Shown here: one piece after another, positions 22,181-28,943 of the stretch
How the letters are laid out: each line of letters opens with the position of its first letter
Numbering within the stretch: the first letter of the stretch is position 1
DNA from: a virus
IMG/VR virus record: IMGVR_UViG_3300025889_013162
Location: 1-28,943 of that record
Strand: one strand, 5' to 3'
DNA length: 28,943 nucleotides
Made by a program: the position numbers and the translations under genes
Notes under the pieces: model-generated
Told to the model about the DNA's origin: nothing
The model's database searches: none
Seen by the model: the letters and a program-made list of their open reading frames with translations, nothing else

Positions 22181-22807
22181 ATGGGTCTAATAAGTACGGG
22201 CGATCTTCGCACTTGGATGGGGATAGAAGAAGGCGACAAAAAACCAAACGCAAAGTTAGCCGCAGTAGCGTTGGCTGTTGAGGACTTCTGCGATAGTTTT
22301 ACAAACCGCAAGTTAGAAGCTGATACTTATACGCAAGACTTTACATACTCGTATCTTGATGGAAGCGGAAGCAATGTAATGTATTTACCTCTTTATCCAG
22401 TTAGTTATGTATCGGAGATTAATATAGATTCAGACCGGACTTTTGGTTCAGGGACAGTTTTACCTTCGTCTGATTTCTTTTGGTATCCTAACGGAAAGCT
22501 TATAAGTGAGGGGGGATATTTTACAAAAGGGCGTAGAAATATAAGGATTGGTTATACCGCTGGTTATGCTCCGGTTGTAGGTGGAACGAATAACGCGGTT
22601 GTTAGTTCTTACCCGATTCCTTTAGACCTTAAACAAGTTATGCTTGAAATGGCTGTACAGTCTATTAAAGAAGGTATGACAGCGATTCATTCTTTAAAAG
22701 GGGATAATCCTAAGCTAGAAAAATTGTTTTCTGAAAACTCTTTTTGGCGTCAGACTTTGCTTAAATATAAAGCTTGGGACGCTTCGTTACAGGGATATGA
22801 AGAATGA
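22181..22807 (+). CDS. head-tail connector protein (gp6-like)
   Basis: This is a 208-residue product with AGGATGG upstream. The opening LISTGDLRTWMGIEEGDKKP and the helix ALAVEDFCDSFTNRKLEAD are the usual start of phage connector (gp6/gp15-like) proteins: a DxxxWLG-like first helix followed by a long second helix. A beta region in the middle (VMYLPLYPVSYVSEINI) and AVQSIKEGM near the end complete the fold. It should form the ring below the portal. Position after the capsid gene agrees. Confidence 0.75.
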   Translation: MGLISTGDLRTWMGIEEGDKKPNAKLAAVALAVEDFCDSFTNRKLEADTYTQDFTYSYLDGSGSNVMYLPLYPVSYVSEINIDSDRTFGSGTVLPSSDFFWYPNGKLISEGGYFTKGRRNIRIGYTAGYAPVVGGTNNAVVSSYPIPLDLKQVMLEMAVQSIKEGMTAIHSLKGDNPKLEKLFSENSFWRQTLLKYKAWDASLQGYEE

Positions 22808-23256
22808 TAGGCGCGGAAATAAAATTAAATAATTTACCTCAGTTATTCGCTAAGTTAAAAGCTCCGACTAAGGAAGATGTATTAAAAAAAACTCTGCGTG
22901 ATGTAGCTCTTAATTTAGTTCGTTGGGTAAAGAAGGAAAGGCTTTCCGGAAGGGTAACGGAACCTTCAGGGGATACGCCTGGTGAAGGGTTAAACGTTCA
23001 AACGGGTAATTTAAGGGCTTCCATAACAAAATCGCGTGTAGAGGTAAAAGGTAGTTTGTTCAGCGGTAAAGAATACGAGGTTCGTATCGGCACGAATATT
23101 GAGTATGCTCCTAAGCATGAGTTAGGGCTTAACGGGTTCCCTCAAAGAAGATTTTTACAACCCGCTTTAGAGGATATTGAAAATCAACGGTTTGCATTAG
23201 ATGAATTAACCAGAAGAATAAATATAGGGCTTAACCTAGAAAAGTTGGGATTATGA
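22804..23256 (+). CDS. HK97 gp10-like head-tail joining protein
   Basis: This is a 150-residue product overlapping the connector by ATGA. It starts with a strand and helix (IKLNNLPQLFAKL), then VRWVKKERLSG, the conserved VQTGNLRASI motif, EYEVRIGTNIEYAPKHELG and RRFLQPALED, all hallmarks of the HK97_gp10 family (tail completion/neck). It probably links the connector ring to the tail tube. Confidence 0.85.
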   Translation: MIGAEIKLNNLPQLFAKLKAPTKEDVLKKTLRDVALNLVRWVKKERLSGRVTEPSGDTPGEGLNVQTGNLRASITKSRVEVKGSLFSGKEYEVRIGTNIEYAPKHELGLNGFPQRRFLQPALEDIENQRFALDELTRRINIGLNLEKLGL

Positions 23257-23702
23257 TAGCAAGCACAGTATGGAATCAGTTAATAGATACGCTTAAAGTT
23301 CCAAGTTTAGATTATATTAAGTATGTTTATGAGGGGAGACGCGAGAATATAACTCCGGAGAATTTACCTTGTTTAATGGTTGAGCCAGTTAGAGACGGGG
23401 AACCTAGCCGTAGAACAAACAACGTTGACTTACAATTATTAACTATAGATATATTCGGGTTCAGCAGCAATAATTTTACAGACTTACCGAATACTATAGT
23501 AGGTGACCTTAATTATAGAGGAGTGTTAGACGTTGCTCAGGATTTACGGGCTGTTCTGAAATCAAGCAGTACGTTGGGAGATATAGTTTACGACGTATTA
23601 ATACAACCTGTAGAATATGCGACAATAAATGTTGAAAAGTTTCCAGTTAGAGGATTTCTTCAGTCGATACAGATATTGTACAGGCAAACGGATGGGATAT
23701 AA
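23253..23702 (+). CDS. tail terminator/tail completion protein
   Basis: This is a 149-residue product overlapping gp10 by ATGA. Its N-terminal helix (WNQLIDTL), middle strands (LPCLMVEPVR, VDLQLLTIDIFGF) and end (VRGFLQSIQILYRQTDGI) resemble the alpha/beta fold of gpU/gp17-type tail terminators, which stop tube growth. The assignment rests mainly on gene order directly after gp10 and on size. Confidence is moderate. Confidence 0.6.
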   Translation: MIASTVWNQLIDTLKVPSLDYIKYVYEGRRENITPENLPCLMVEPVRDGEPSRRTNNVDLQLLTIDIFGFSSNNFTDLPNTIVGDLNYRGVLDVAQDLRAVLKSSSTLGDIVYDVLIQPVEYATINVEKFPVRGFLQSIQILYRQTDGI

Positions 23703-23707
23703 TAGTT

Positions 23708-23962
23708 ATGTCTGTAGGAAATATTATAACGCTGGTAGCTGTTTGTATCGGACTTGTTGGTCATATAGTAGCAACCGTGTGGTGGGCGGCAACAGTTAAC
23801 ACAACTTTAAAAATAGTAGTTGGTCAAGTGGGGGATTTAGTGGTTGAACTTAAATCTATGAAAAATTTATATGTTAAAAAAGAACAATACTCAAAAGACA
23901 TGGCATTAGTTGAAAAAAATCAAGAAGCAATTTGGCGTAAACTAGATGAAATTAAATCTTAA
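23708..23962 (+). CDS. 84-residue membrane-anchored coiled-coil protein (XhlA/holin-like)
   Basis: ATG 23708 (starting MSVGNIITLVAVCIGLVGHI). Residues 5-30 form a membrane helix including VATVWWAA, and residues 33-84 a charged coiled coil (LVVELKSMKNLYVKKEQYSK, AIWRKLDEIKS). The layout resembles hemolysin XhlA or phage holin-associated proteins, but with the membrane helix at the N end. It is unusual within the neck/tail operon. It could be a holin accessory or an injection-related membrane protein. Confidence 0.6.
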   Translation: MSVGNIITLVAVCIGLVGHIVATVWWAATVNTTLKIVVGQVGDLVVELKSMKNLYVKKEQYSKDMALVEKNQEAIWRKLDEIKS

Positions 23963-23980
23963 ACAGGGGAGAAAAAACAA

Positions 23981-24409
23981 ATGGCAAATTTAGTCTACAA
24001 TTATTTTAAAAAAGCCGTTATGCAAGGGAGTTTCAATTTAGGCAGCTTCCCTGTATACGGCGCTCTTGTGGGAAGTAATTATACGGCAGATAATGACTTG
24101 CACGTATACCACAGTTCACTTTCTGAAGTCGTAACACCCAGCAATTATCAAGCGTCGTTTGCTTTATCTTCGCCGGTTGTATCAACGAATAGTACGACTA
24201 ATGAGGGTGTATTCGATGCAGCAGATGTTTTATTAGCGAACGTAACGTTCGGTACAGAAGTTAGGGCTTGCGTTCTTTTCGGAAGTTCCGGTTCTGGATC
24301 AGCTTCTGATCCGTTAATCGCTTACGTTGATTTTGGGTCTAACCAGGCAGTTACCGCGGGCACTTTTCAGATACAATGGGCTGCTGGCGGTATCTTAGCG
24401 ATGACATAA
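23981..24409 (+). CDS. probable virion structural protein, beta-rich
   Basis: This is a 142-residue product with AGGGGAG upstream. It is Ser/Thr/Val/Gly-rich with predicted beta strands; the end AGTFQIQWAAGGILAM resembles a common closing motif of phage capsid or collar beta-sandwich proteins (GTFxIxWxxxGI). It has no membrane segment. It lies between tail terminator and tail tube genes. The exact role (decoration, collar or tail) is unknown. Confidence 0.6.
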   Translation: MANLVYNYFKKAVMQGSFNLGSFPVYGALVGSNYTADNDLHVYHSSLSEVVTPSNYQASFALSSPVVSTNSTTNEGVFDAADVLLANVTFGTEVRACVLFGSSGSGSASDPLIAYVDFGSNQAVTAGTFQIQWAAGGILAMT

Positions 24410-24418
24410 GGGGGATAT

Positions 24419-24913
24419 ATGGGAGAAATAATTTTTCCAGTTCAATCTGCAAAAATATCTGGGACAGGTGCGATAGCTTCTTCCTTTGCTTCAATAGATG
24501 GTGGAGCGTTAGGGTGGAAATTATTATTTGACGCTTCTCAGACAGAAAGCGCTTTGTTTCAAGTAAAACTACCAGACGACTATTCCTCTAGCCCTGTTTT
24601 TAAAGGGCTTTATTCTATGGTATCAGGAACGTCTGCGAGTATAAATTTAGAATGTGATGTTATGGCGGTAACGCCAGGGGATTCTGCTAGCATAGACTCT
24701 GTTTCTTTTGCTACAGGGAATGAGGTATCGGCAACCGTACCGACAACAGCCGGATATGTCGGCTCTGCGTACATAACATTAACAAATAACGATTCTATGG
24801 CTGCGGGTGATATTGTAATATTCCGTATCAACCGAGACCACGACGATGCTGGAGATACAGCGACGGGAGATTTAGCTTTATTAACAGCGTCACTAATGTA
24901 CACGTCCGCATAG
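24419..24913 (+). CDS. probable virion beta-sandwich protein
   Basis: This is a 164-residue product with GGGGG just before ATG 24419. Beta strands dominate (FQVKLPDDYSSSPVFKG, INLECDVMAV, SAYITLTNN), and the end has IVIFRINRDHDDAGDTATGD then LLTASLMYTSA. I know this FRIxRDxxDxxDTxxGD ending from jelly-roll-like proteins of many phages. It is probably on the outside of the virion. Substrate or partner is unknown. Confidence 0.6.
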   Translation: MGEIIFPVQSAKISGTGAIASSFASIDGGALGWKLLFDASQTESALFQVKLPDDYSSSPVFKGLYSMVSGTSASINLECDVMAVTPGDSASIDSVSFATGNEVSATVPTTAGYVGSAYITLTNNDSMAAGDIVIFRINRDHDDAGDTATGDLALLTASLMYTSA

Positions 24914-24922
24914 GGGGGGGAA

Positions 24923-25195
24923 ATGTCACAAAATAAACAAAAAATTGTCCAGGCTTTTATAGAAGCAGTCAATGAGATTGCAGATATTGTGGAAGAAGCG
25001 AACGCACTAGCTCAAGATTATAAAACAAAATGGATAGCTTTAAACCCAGACTTAACAGATACAAACTTAAGTACCGCTCAAGTTACGGCTGTTAATGCTT
25101 GGATAACATCTTTAAATAATGTTGCGACAGATCAAGTTGTATCTATCGCTAGAGATAAATTAGTTAAGTCACACGGAACAAAGGCTTTGGGATAA
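24923..25195 (+). CDS. 90-residue helical protein, unknown
   Basis: ATG 24923 follows GGGGGGGG. The protein is alpha-helical (AFIEAVNEIADIVEEANAL, TAQVTAVNAWITSLNN) and soluble, and its stop overlaps the next start by one base. It lies within a set of probable virion proteins and could be a tail or collar component. No family is recognised. Confidence 0.55.
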   Translation: MSQNKQKIVQAFIEAVNEIADIVEEANALAQDYKTKWIALNPDLTDTNLSTAQVTAVNAWITSLNNVATDQVVSIARDKLVKSHGTKALG

Positions 25196-26667
25196 TGTTC
25201 AGAAGATTAGGTAAAGTATTATCAAATAATAAGGGCGCTCTTGGGTGTCTCGATGGTTCCGTTTCGATAAATTGCGGAGCGGCTACCGGTATGACAGGGG
25301 CAAACGAGCTGACTTTCTACCTTAGAATTAAGTTTAACTCGCTTTTAACAGGTAGACTCATAGTGGGACATAGTGGCACTGACTATACAAATAGAAGTAT
25401 TTTTATTCAACCTTCAACTAGTCAAGGGGCAACCAATCTTTTTGTATTGTTACAGACAGGTCAGGGTTCTAACGCTCAAAGATGGCTTGTTGATACAACT
25501 AACGCCGGTCTGGTTGTTGATAAATGGTATGATATATTCATACGTTGTGACTGTACTGTAGCTTCAGGAACTATATATGTAAATGGAACAAGTGTTTCTA
25601 TGAACGTCACACAAGCATTTGGCGGAACTCTCCAAGCGTGTACGGAAAACTTCTATTTTGGTTGGAGAAAAGCTGGCGATTATGCGCCTATTGCTGATTA
25701 CGGTGCTTTTGTAATGTGGAAAGATATTCAATTATCCATAGACCAAATGGATAGAATAAGAAATTCCCATATAAAAGAAACAGCGTTAGGTATTAGACCC
25801 GATCTTATTAAGGGAGCATGGCTATTTGATGGAGTACCAGATCAAGAAGACGCGGTAGGCAGAACTTTATTTGATTATAGTCTTAGCGGTTATGACGCTG
25901 TTGTTGACCAAGGGCAAGCGTTAGGTATTGCGGATCAAGATGTTAGTTATAGGACAGGTGCTATTTCTGTAATATCTTCACCAGTAGGTGGTGGCGAAAT
26001 AATAACAACAGCAACCCCTTCGCTTATAAACATAACCTTAAACTTAAACACGCCGACAAGTTTAATATCTAAAAGTAAAATAGCGAGTCCTTCTGTTTCA
26101 ACATCTTCTATTTTAGTCGGAACCGCTTCAGCGTCAACTTCAGCAACTGTTTCGTCGATAGCAACTACTTCTCTTGAATTGGTAAGGCTTACCGTCGGGA
26201 CGGCAATTGCTTCAACGGCGGCGAGTGTAAGTGCAATAGCAACCCCGTCGGTAGCGTCATCTAGTCTAACGGTAAATACGCCAGTAACGGTCATACAAGG
26301 AAATGCGACAGCAACACCGTCGGTAGTTTCTGTATCGGTTAATGTTAATAGTGTAACTATTACAGGCGGGGCGAGTAATACAGCAACACCGTCGTTAGCG
26401 TCTGTTATGGCAACTATACAAACGCCTACGGTAAGCATATCAAACGGACGATCTGTTCAACCATCATTAGTCACCTCAAGATTTAATGTTAATAGTCCGG
26501 ATATATCTATAATTCAGAGTAGAACGGTTACACCGGATTCTTTACAGACTACGGTTAAAGTTTTTACTGCCTCGGCGACTCAGTTAGGATTAAGCGGTAT
26601 TGTCAACGTTATATTAGAGGAGTCTAAAATTAGTAAATATTGGTATTTAAAAAGTGGGGTCAATTAA
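25195..26667 (+). CDS. LamG-like lectin domain protein with eight 24-26-residue repeats
   Basis: This is a 490-residue product. Residues about 15-200 form a concanavalin/LamG-type sandwich: SVSINCGAATGMTGANELTF, a central WYDIFIRCDCTV strand, GTIYVNG, ENFYFGWRKAGD and AFVMWKDIQLS, followed by KGAWLFDGVPDQEDAVG. From residue 273 to about 467 a threonine/serine-rich repeat is iterated eight times (key residues A-T-P-S-[LV] ... [LV]-x-V-x-[TS]). The last 20 residues are distinct (SKISKYWYLKSGVN). The layout suits a virion surface fibre or decoration that binds carbohydrates. Ser/Thr density makes the repeats a natural acceptor for O-glycosylation by the phage GT-C enzyme, which is my inference. 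Confidence 0.75.
   Translation: MFRRLGKVLSNNKGALGCLDGSVSINCGAATGMTGANELTFYLRIKFNSLLTGRLIVGHSGTDYTNRSIFIQPSTSQGATNLFVLLQTGQGSNAQRWLVDTTNAGLVVDKWYDIFIRCDCTVASGTIYVNGTSVSMNVTQAFGGTLQACTENFYFGWRKAGDYAPIADYGAFVMWKDIQLSIDQMDRIRNSHIKETALGIRPDLIKGAWLFDGVPDQEDAVGRTLFDYSLSGYDAVVDQGQALGIADQDVSYRTGAISVISSPVGGGEIITTATPSLINITLNLNTPTSLISKSKIASPSVSTSSILVGTASASTSATVSSIATTSLELVRLTVGTAIASTAASVSAIATPSVASSSLTVNTPVTVIQGNATATPSVVSVSVNVNSVTITGGASNTATPSLASVMATIQTPTVSISNGRSVQPSLVTSRFNVNSPDISIIQSRTVTPDSLQTTVKVFTASATQLGLSGIVNVILEESKISKYWYLKSGVN
26011..26598 (+). repeat. eight tandem coding repeats, mostly 72 bases
   Basis: Repeat starts (codon for A/V of the xxPS motif) fall at 26011, 26083, 26161, 26239, 26311, 26383, 26455 and 26527, giving periods of 72, 78, 78, 72, 72, 72 and 72 bases. 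Copies four, five and six share the near-identical nucleotides GCAACACCGTCGGTAG or close variants, so part of the array duplicated recently while the outer copies have diverged. Confidence 0.85.
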
Positions 26668-26981
26668 TGAGTGATAAACACTATGTAGGTGAAGCTGGAA
26701 CTTCTTTAAGGTTAGACACGGGTGTACTTGTTGGTTCAGCCGCTTTTTCATGGATTAAATACCGTGATCCTTCGGGGGTTGAGGGTACTTGGACGTCTTC
26801 CCTATTTGATAGTTATAGTTCTATAGCAGGAGCGACCGGAACTTATTTTTTATCACATACATTAGAGACAACAGATTTAAGTATTCCTGGTGAATGGAGA
26901 TTTCACGCTTTAATAGGTGCCGTAGACGGCACTTGGTTGGGGGAGATGGTCAAAGTACAAGTCTTTGACGAATTTGAATAA
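26667..26981 (+). CDS. small beta-rich virion protein
   Basis: This is a 104-residue product from ATG 26667, which overlaps the previous stop by one base (TAATG) and has AGTGGGG upstream; an in-frame upstream TTG (26640) is less likely. Strands such as AFSWIKYRDPSGVEGTW, SHTLETTDLSIPGEWRFHAL and GTWLGEMVKVQVFDEF form an immunoglobulin-like sandwich, comparable to BppU/receptor-binding N-terminal domains. It lies before the tail tube gene. The role is inferred only from position. Confidence 0.6.
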   Translation: MSDKHYVGEAGTSLRLDTGVLVGSAAFSWIKYRDPSGVEGTWTSSLFDSYSSIAGATGTYFLSHTLETTDLSIPGEWRFHALIGAVDGTWLGEMVKVQVFDEFE

Positions 26982-26999
26982 TAAAGGGAGAAGAATAAA

Positions 27000-27947
27000 A
27001 TGGCACAAACTAGAAGAACAGTAATTTGGGTTGCTAAAGAGACAGTGACTGGAACTGACCCCGCCATGACAAGCTCAAACGCTTTACTAGCGTATGATGT
27101 TGATTTCACTGTCAACGGTGAGAAATTAGAGCGCCCTATTCTTAGGGATTCGTTAAGTCCTTTGGCTCACGTTAACGGTATAGCAGAGACAAGCTTAACT
27201 TTTAAAGTAGAGCTTAAAGGGGCAGGGTTAACAGGAACACAGCCGGACGTTCCGGAGATCGGAACGTTGTTAAACGGGTGCGGGTTTAATACTGGCGTGG
27301 CTAGCGGTACGGCGCGAACGTACAGTTTGGTCTCAAGTGAGTCTGATATAGGGTCTTTGGCTTTTCGTGTATTCCACGATCAGGGTACAGTTAATAAGGC
27401 TTTAGGTTCAAGAGGGAATGTTAAATTCACAATGCAAGCCGGACAGTATGGTGTTGCTGAATTTACTTTTACAGGGACGTATGTAGCTGTTGCTTCTTCG
27501 ACAGTTCCTTCTTTAGCTGGCGGGGCTGATATACCGCCTGTTATTTATAACGCAGGGTTTCAAATAGCTGGGTTTAGTCCTGTTACAAGTCAAGCTGAAA
27601 TTGACATGGGTAACGAAATATCCAGGAGAGACAATCTTAATGCTGTTACAGGTGTTGAGAATTTCCGTCTTACGGCAAGGAAACCAAAATTGAGCTTTGA
27701 CGCTGACGCGGTAGCTGAATCAAGCAATCCATTTTGGGGAGATTGGGACGGCAACGTTATAGCGACATTTGCAATCCAAGCGGGAACCAACGCGGGCAAT
27801 ATCGTTGAGTTTACAGGATTGTTCGAGTACGAGCAAGCCCCTAAGAATTCGGATACAGACGGAATTAGAACATACGATTGTGTTGCGGCTATTGTATCAA
27901 GCGACGCTTCAAGTTCTAATGACGAACTGACTATTCGATTCCTTTAG
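27000..27947 (+). CDS. major tail tube protein
   Basis: This is a 315-residue product with AAGGGAGAAG upstream. It begins with RTVIWVAKETVTGTDPAMTS, then YDVDFTVNGEKLERPILRDS and a middle region with AGQYGVAEFTFTGTYV, and ends with DELTIRFL. This matches tail tube proteins of long-tailed phages (beta-sandwich with long loops, tandem domain). It directly precedes the chaperone pair, the expected place. It polymerises into the tail tube. Confidence 0.82.
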   Translation: MAQTRRTVIWVAKETVTGTDPAMTSSNALLAYDVDFTVNGEKLERPILRDSLSPLAHVNGIAETSLTFKVELKGAGLTGTQPDVPEIGTLLNGCGFNTGVASGTARTYSLVSSESDIGSLAFRVFHDQGTVNKALGSRGNVKFTMQAGQYGVAEFTFTGTYVAVASSTVPSLAGGADIPPVIYNAGFQIAGFSPVTSQAEIDMGNEISRRDNLNAVTGVENFRLTARKPKLSFDADAVAESSNPFWGDWDGNVIATFAIQAGTNAGNIVEFTGLFEYEQAPKNSDTDGIRTYDCVAAIVSSDASSSNDELTIRFL

Positions 27948-27956
27948 GAGATAATT

Positions 27957-28307
27957 ATGATAAGCGGTTTAGACTTAAACGCTACGGTAGACTTCACAAT
28001 TCCTTCGGACAAAAAAAATCCTACTATATGGAAGTTAGGAGTTCTACCGAGCAATCTGTACGCAAGAATTGTTGAATCAGGCTCATCAAGCGGTGTTAAC
28101 TCAGCGTATAGCCTTATTCAATGCGGTTTAAAAGGATGGGAAAACTTCAACATTGATTATTCAACTGAGGAAGTTTTTATAAACGGAGAGAAAGTAAACG
28201 CTGTTCCTATGTCTAAAGTTTCGAGAATACCTATTTCAATTATAAATGAGTTATCTTCTGAGATTATGAGAATACAGGAGTTAACGGGGGATGAAATAAA
28301 AAACTAG
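27957..28307 (+). CDS. tail assembly chaperone, short form (G-like)
   Basis: This is a 116-residue product starting after AGGAG. Strands (DLNATVDFTIPSDKKNPTIW, KLGVLPSNLYARIVESG) lead into a helical C end (ISIINELSSEIMRIQELTGDEIKN). It is the usual soluble chaperone that coats the tape measure protein. The stop TAG 28305-28307 immediately follows the slippery heptamer A AAA AAC, so a fraction of ribosomes should continue into the T frame. Confidence 0.82.
   Translation: MISGLDLNATVDFTIPSDKKNPTIWKLGVLPSNLYARIVESGSSSGVNSAYSLIQCGLKGWENFNIDYSTEEVFINGEKVNAVPMSKVSRIPISIINELSSEIMRIQELTGDEIKN
28298..28304 (+). promoter_or_regulatory. -1 ribosomal frameshift site A AAA AAC
   Basis: In the G frame the codons are ATA AAA AAC TAG. 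The heptamer 28298-28304 fits X XXY YYZ in phase, and slipping one base back reads on from C28304 (CTA GAA CTG) in an open frame that runs to 28660. The placement between a tail-tube gene and the tape measure gene is that of lambda-type G/GT frameshifting. Confidence 0.88.
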
Positions 28308-28660
28308 AACTGGCAGTCGATATACTCGACGAGTACGGGGGTGTATTAGATTGCCGAACGTGTGACGAAACTTTAATGAAAGAAAGAGGACACTATGAAG
28401 AAGGGATAGTTCCTTTTTTTGTAGACGGTAAACAGGTTTATAGATGCCCGATAACATTCATTACAAACTTGACATGGGAATATTTAAGAGCATACAGCTT
28501 TTATGATAAGAACTGTTTTCCTAACGGTACAGCATGGATAAAAGAATCAAAGCGGTATTTAACAGCTATGATGATTTTATCAAATGCTTACGGAAAAGCA
28601 CAAAAAAGGCGTTTAGATGGCGAACACAGACCTAAACATAAGTTTAAAGCTCAACGATAA
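28304..28660 (+). CDS. frameshift extension of the tail chaperone (T domain of GT)
   Basis: After the -1 shift the extension reads LELAVDILDEYGGVLDCRTC and continues for 118 residues to TAA 28658-28660. It has two CxxC-like positions (CRTCDE, YRCPITF), a tryptophan-rich middle (NLTWEYLRAYSFYD) and a basic end (HRPKHKFKAQR). The internal ATG 28376 lacks a good ribosome site, so expression as the GT fusion (27957-28304 joined to 28304-28660) is preferred. It should bind tail tube or tape measure subunits in assembly. It overlaps the tape measure start by 44 bases. Confidence 0.8.
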   Translation, partial: LELAVDILDEYGGVLDCRTCDETLMKERGHYEEGIVPFFVDGKQVYRCPITFITNLTWEYLRAYSFYDKNCFPNGTAWIKESKRYLTAMMILSNAYGKAQKRRLDGEHRPKHKFKAQR

Positions 28661-28943
28661 GGCGAGCGCAAAAGTTTTAGATATTATTTCTAAGATGGAA
28701 GGGGCTAACGTCAAGCTTGAGAAAAGCCAAAGGCGCGTTAATAGTTCCGTATCTGCGGGGACAAGCGTGTTCAGGACTCTAGGGCGTGTTGTCGCTGGGG
28801 TTCAGGTTTTAAGGTTCTTAAAAGATACTGGTAGCGCCGCTGTTAACTTTGAGGAAGCTTTTGCGGGTGTAAGAAAAACCGTCAACGCTACAGAAGCAGA
28901 GTTTAATCAGTTATCAGACGGACTTAAAGATATGTCCCGCGAG
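28617..28943 (+). CDS. tape measure protein, N-terminal part (runs off window)
   Basis: From ATG 28617 the frame is open for 109 codons to the window end. It starts MANTDLNISLKLNDKASAKV, has a heptad-rich charged helix (KLEKSQRRVNSSV), a hydrophobic segment (VFRTLGRVVAGVQVLRFL) and the well-known motif NFEEAFAGVRKTVNATEAEF, typical of TP901-type tape measure proteins. It sets tail length and helps DNA entry. Its length cannot be seen. Confidence 0.88.
   Translation, partial: MANTDLNISLKLNDKASAKVLDIISKMEGANVKLEKSQRRVNSSVSAGTSVFRTLGRVVAGVQVLRFLKDTGSAAVNFEEAFAGVRKTVNATEAEFNQLSDGLKDMSRE

Noticed and set aside
25947-26438. 163-residue antisense ORF opposite the repeats
   Set aside because: It is a shadow created by the biased codon pattern of the repeat region; it has no ribosome site and low-complexity sequence.
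26011-26598. CRISPR-like or noncoding tandem repeat
   Set aside because: Spacing of 72-78 bases keeps the reading frame, there are no unique spacers, and the units encode a clear protein repeat.

Overview
The window reads as part of a tailed bacteriophage genome (siphovirus type). It is AT-rich, every supported gene is on the + strand, and genes are packed with 1-65 base overlaps (often ATGA or ATTGA) behind GGAGG- or GGGGG-type ribosome sites. No ribosomal, tRNA or housekeeping host genes are visible. The host cannot be named; a near-consensus sigma70 promoter and Shine-Dalgarno sites indicate a bacterium.

Layout. (1) 1-1640: small early-type phage genes, including a DUF1064-type nuclease, a zinc-finger protein, a possible structured RNA (137-222) and what looks like an 18-codon stub of a C5-cytosine methyltransferase (566-622). 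(2) 1673-14892: a 13 kb surface-chemistry cassette of glycosyltransferases, two cobalamin-type radical SAM enzymes, two methyltransferases, a CDP-alcohol phosphatidyltransferase and a near-complete phosphonate pathway. (3) 14889-15729: small genes of unknown role. (4) 15739-15896: inverted repeat, extended -10 promoter, two-hairpin leader and strong terminator. (5) 15900-28943: terminase, portal-MuF, protease, HK97-fold capsid, connector and tail genes, tail tube, G/GT chaperones with a -1 frameshift site, and the start of the tape measure protein, which runs off the window.

The main result is the phosphonate block at 8111-11592. It encodes PEP mutase, a two-subunit phosphonopyruvate decarboxylase, a compact iron-type alcohol dehydrogenase (likely phosphonoacetaldehyde reductase) and a HxGH cytidylyltransferase, directly preceded by a CDP-alcohol phosphatidyltransferase with an intact active-site motif. 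The predicted flow is PEP, phosphonopyruvate, phosphonoacetaldehyde, 2-hydroxyethylphosphonate, its CMP ester, then transfer of the phosphonate to a lipid or glycan alcohol. The cobalamin-type radical SAM proteins could act as C-methylases, as Fom3 does in fosfomycin synthesis. A DPM1/GtrB-like glycosyltransferase and a TMTC-like GT-C membrane enzyme with TPRs bracket the cassette, as in an enlarged phage serotype-conversion (gtr) locus. My inference is that the phage decorates the host surface or its own virion with a phosphonate-bearing glycan or lipid.

Three coding irregularities should be checked against raw reads: the first glycosyltransferase is out of frame at an A6 run, the portal-MuF gene has an in-frame TGA, and two reading frames overlap at 15472-15604.
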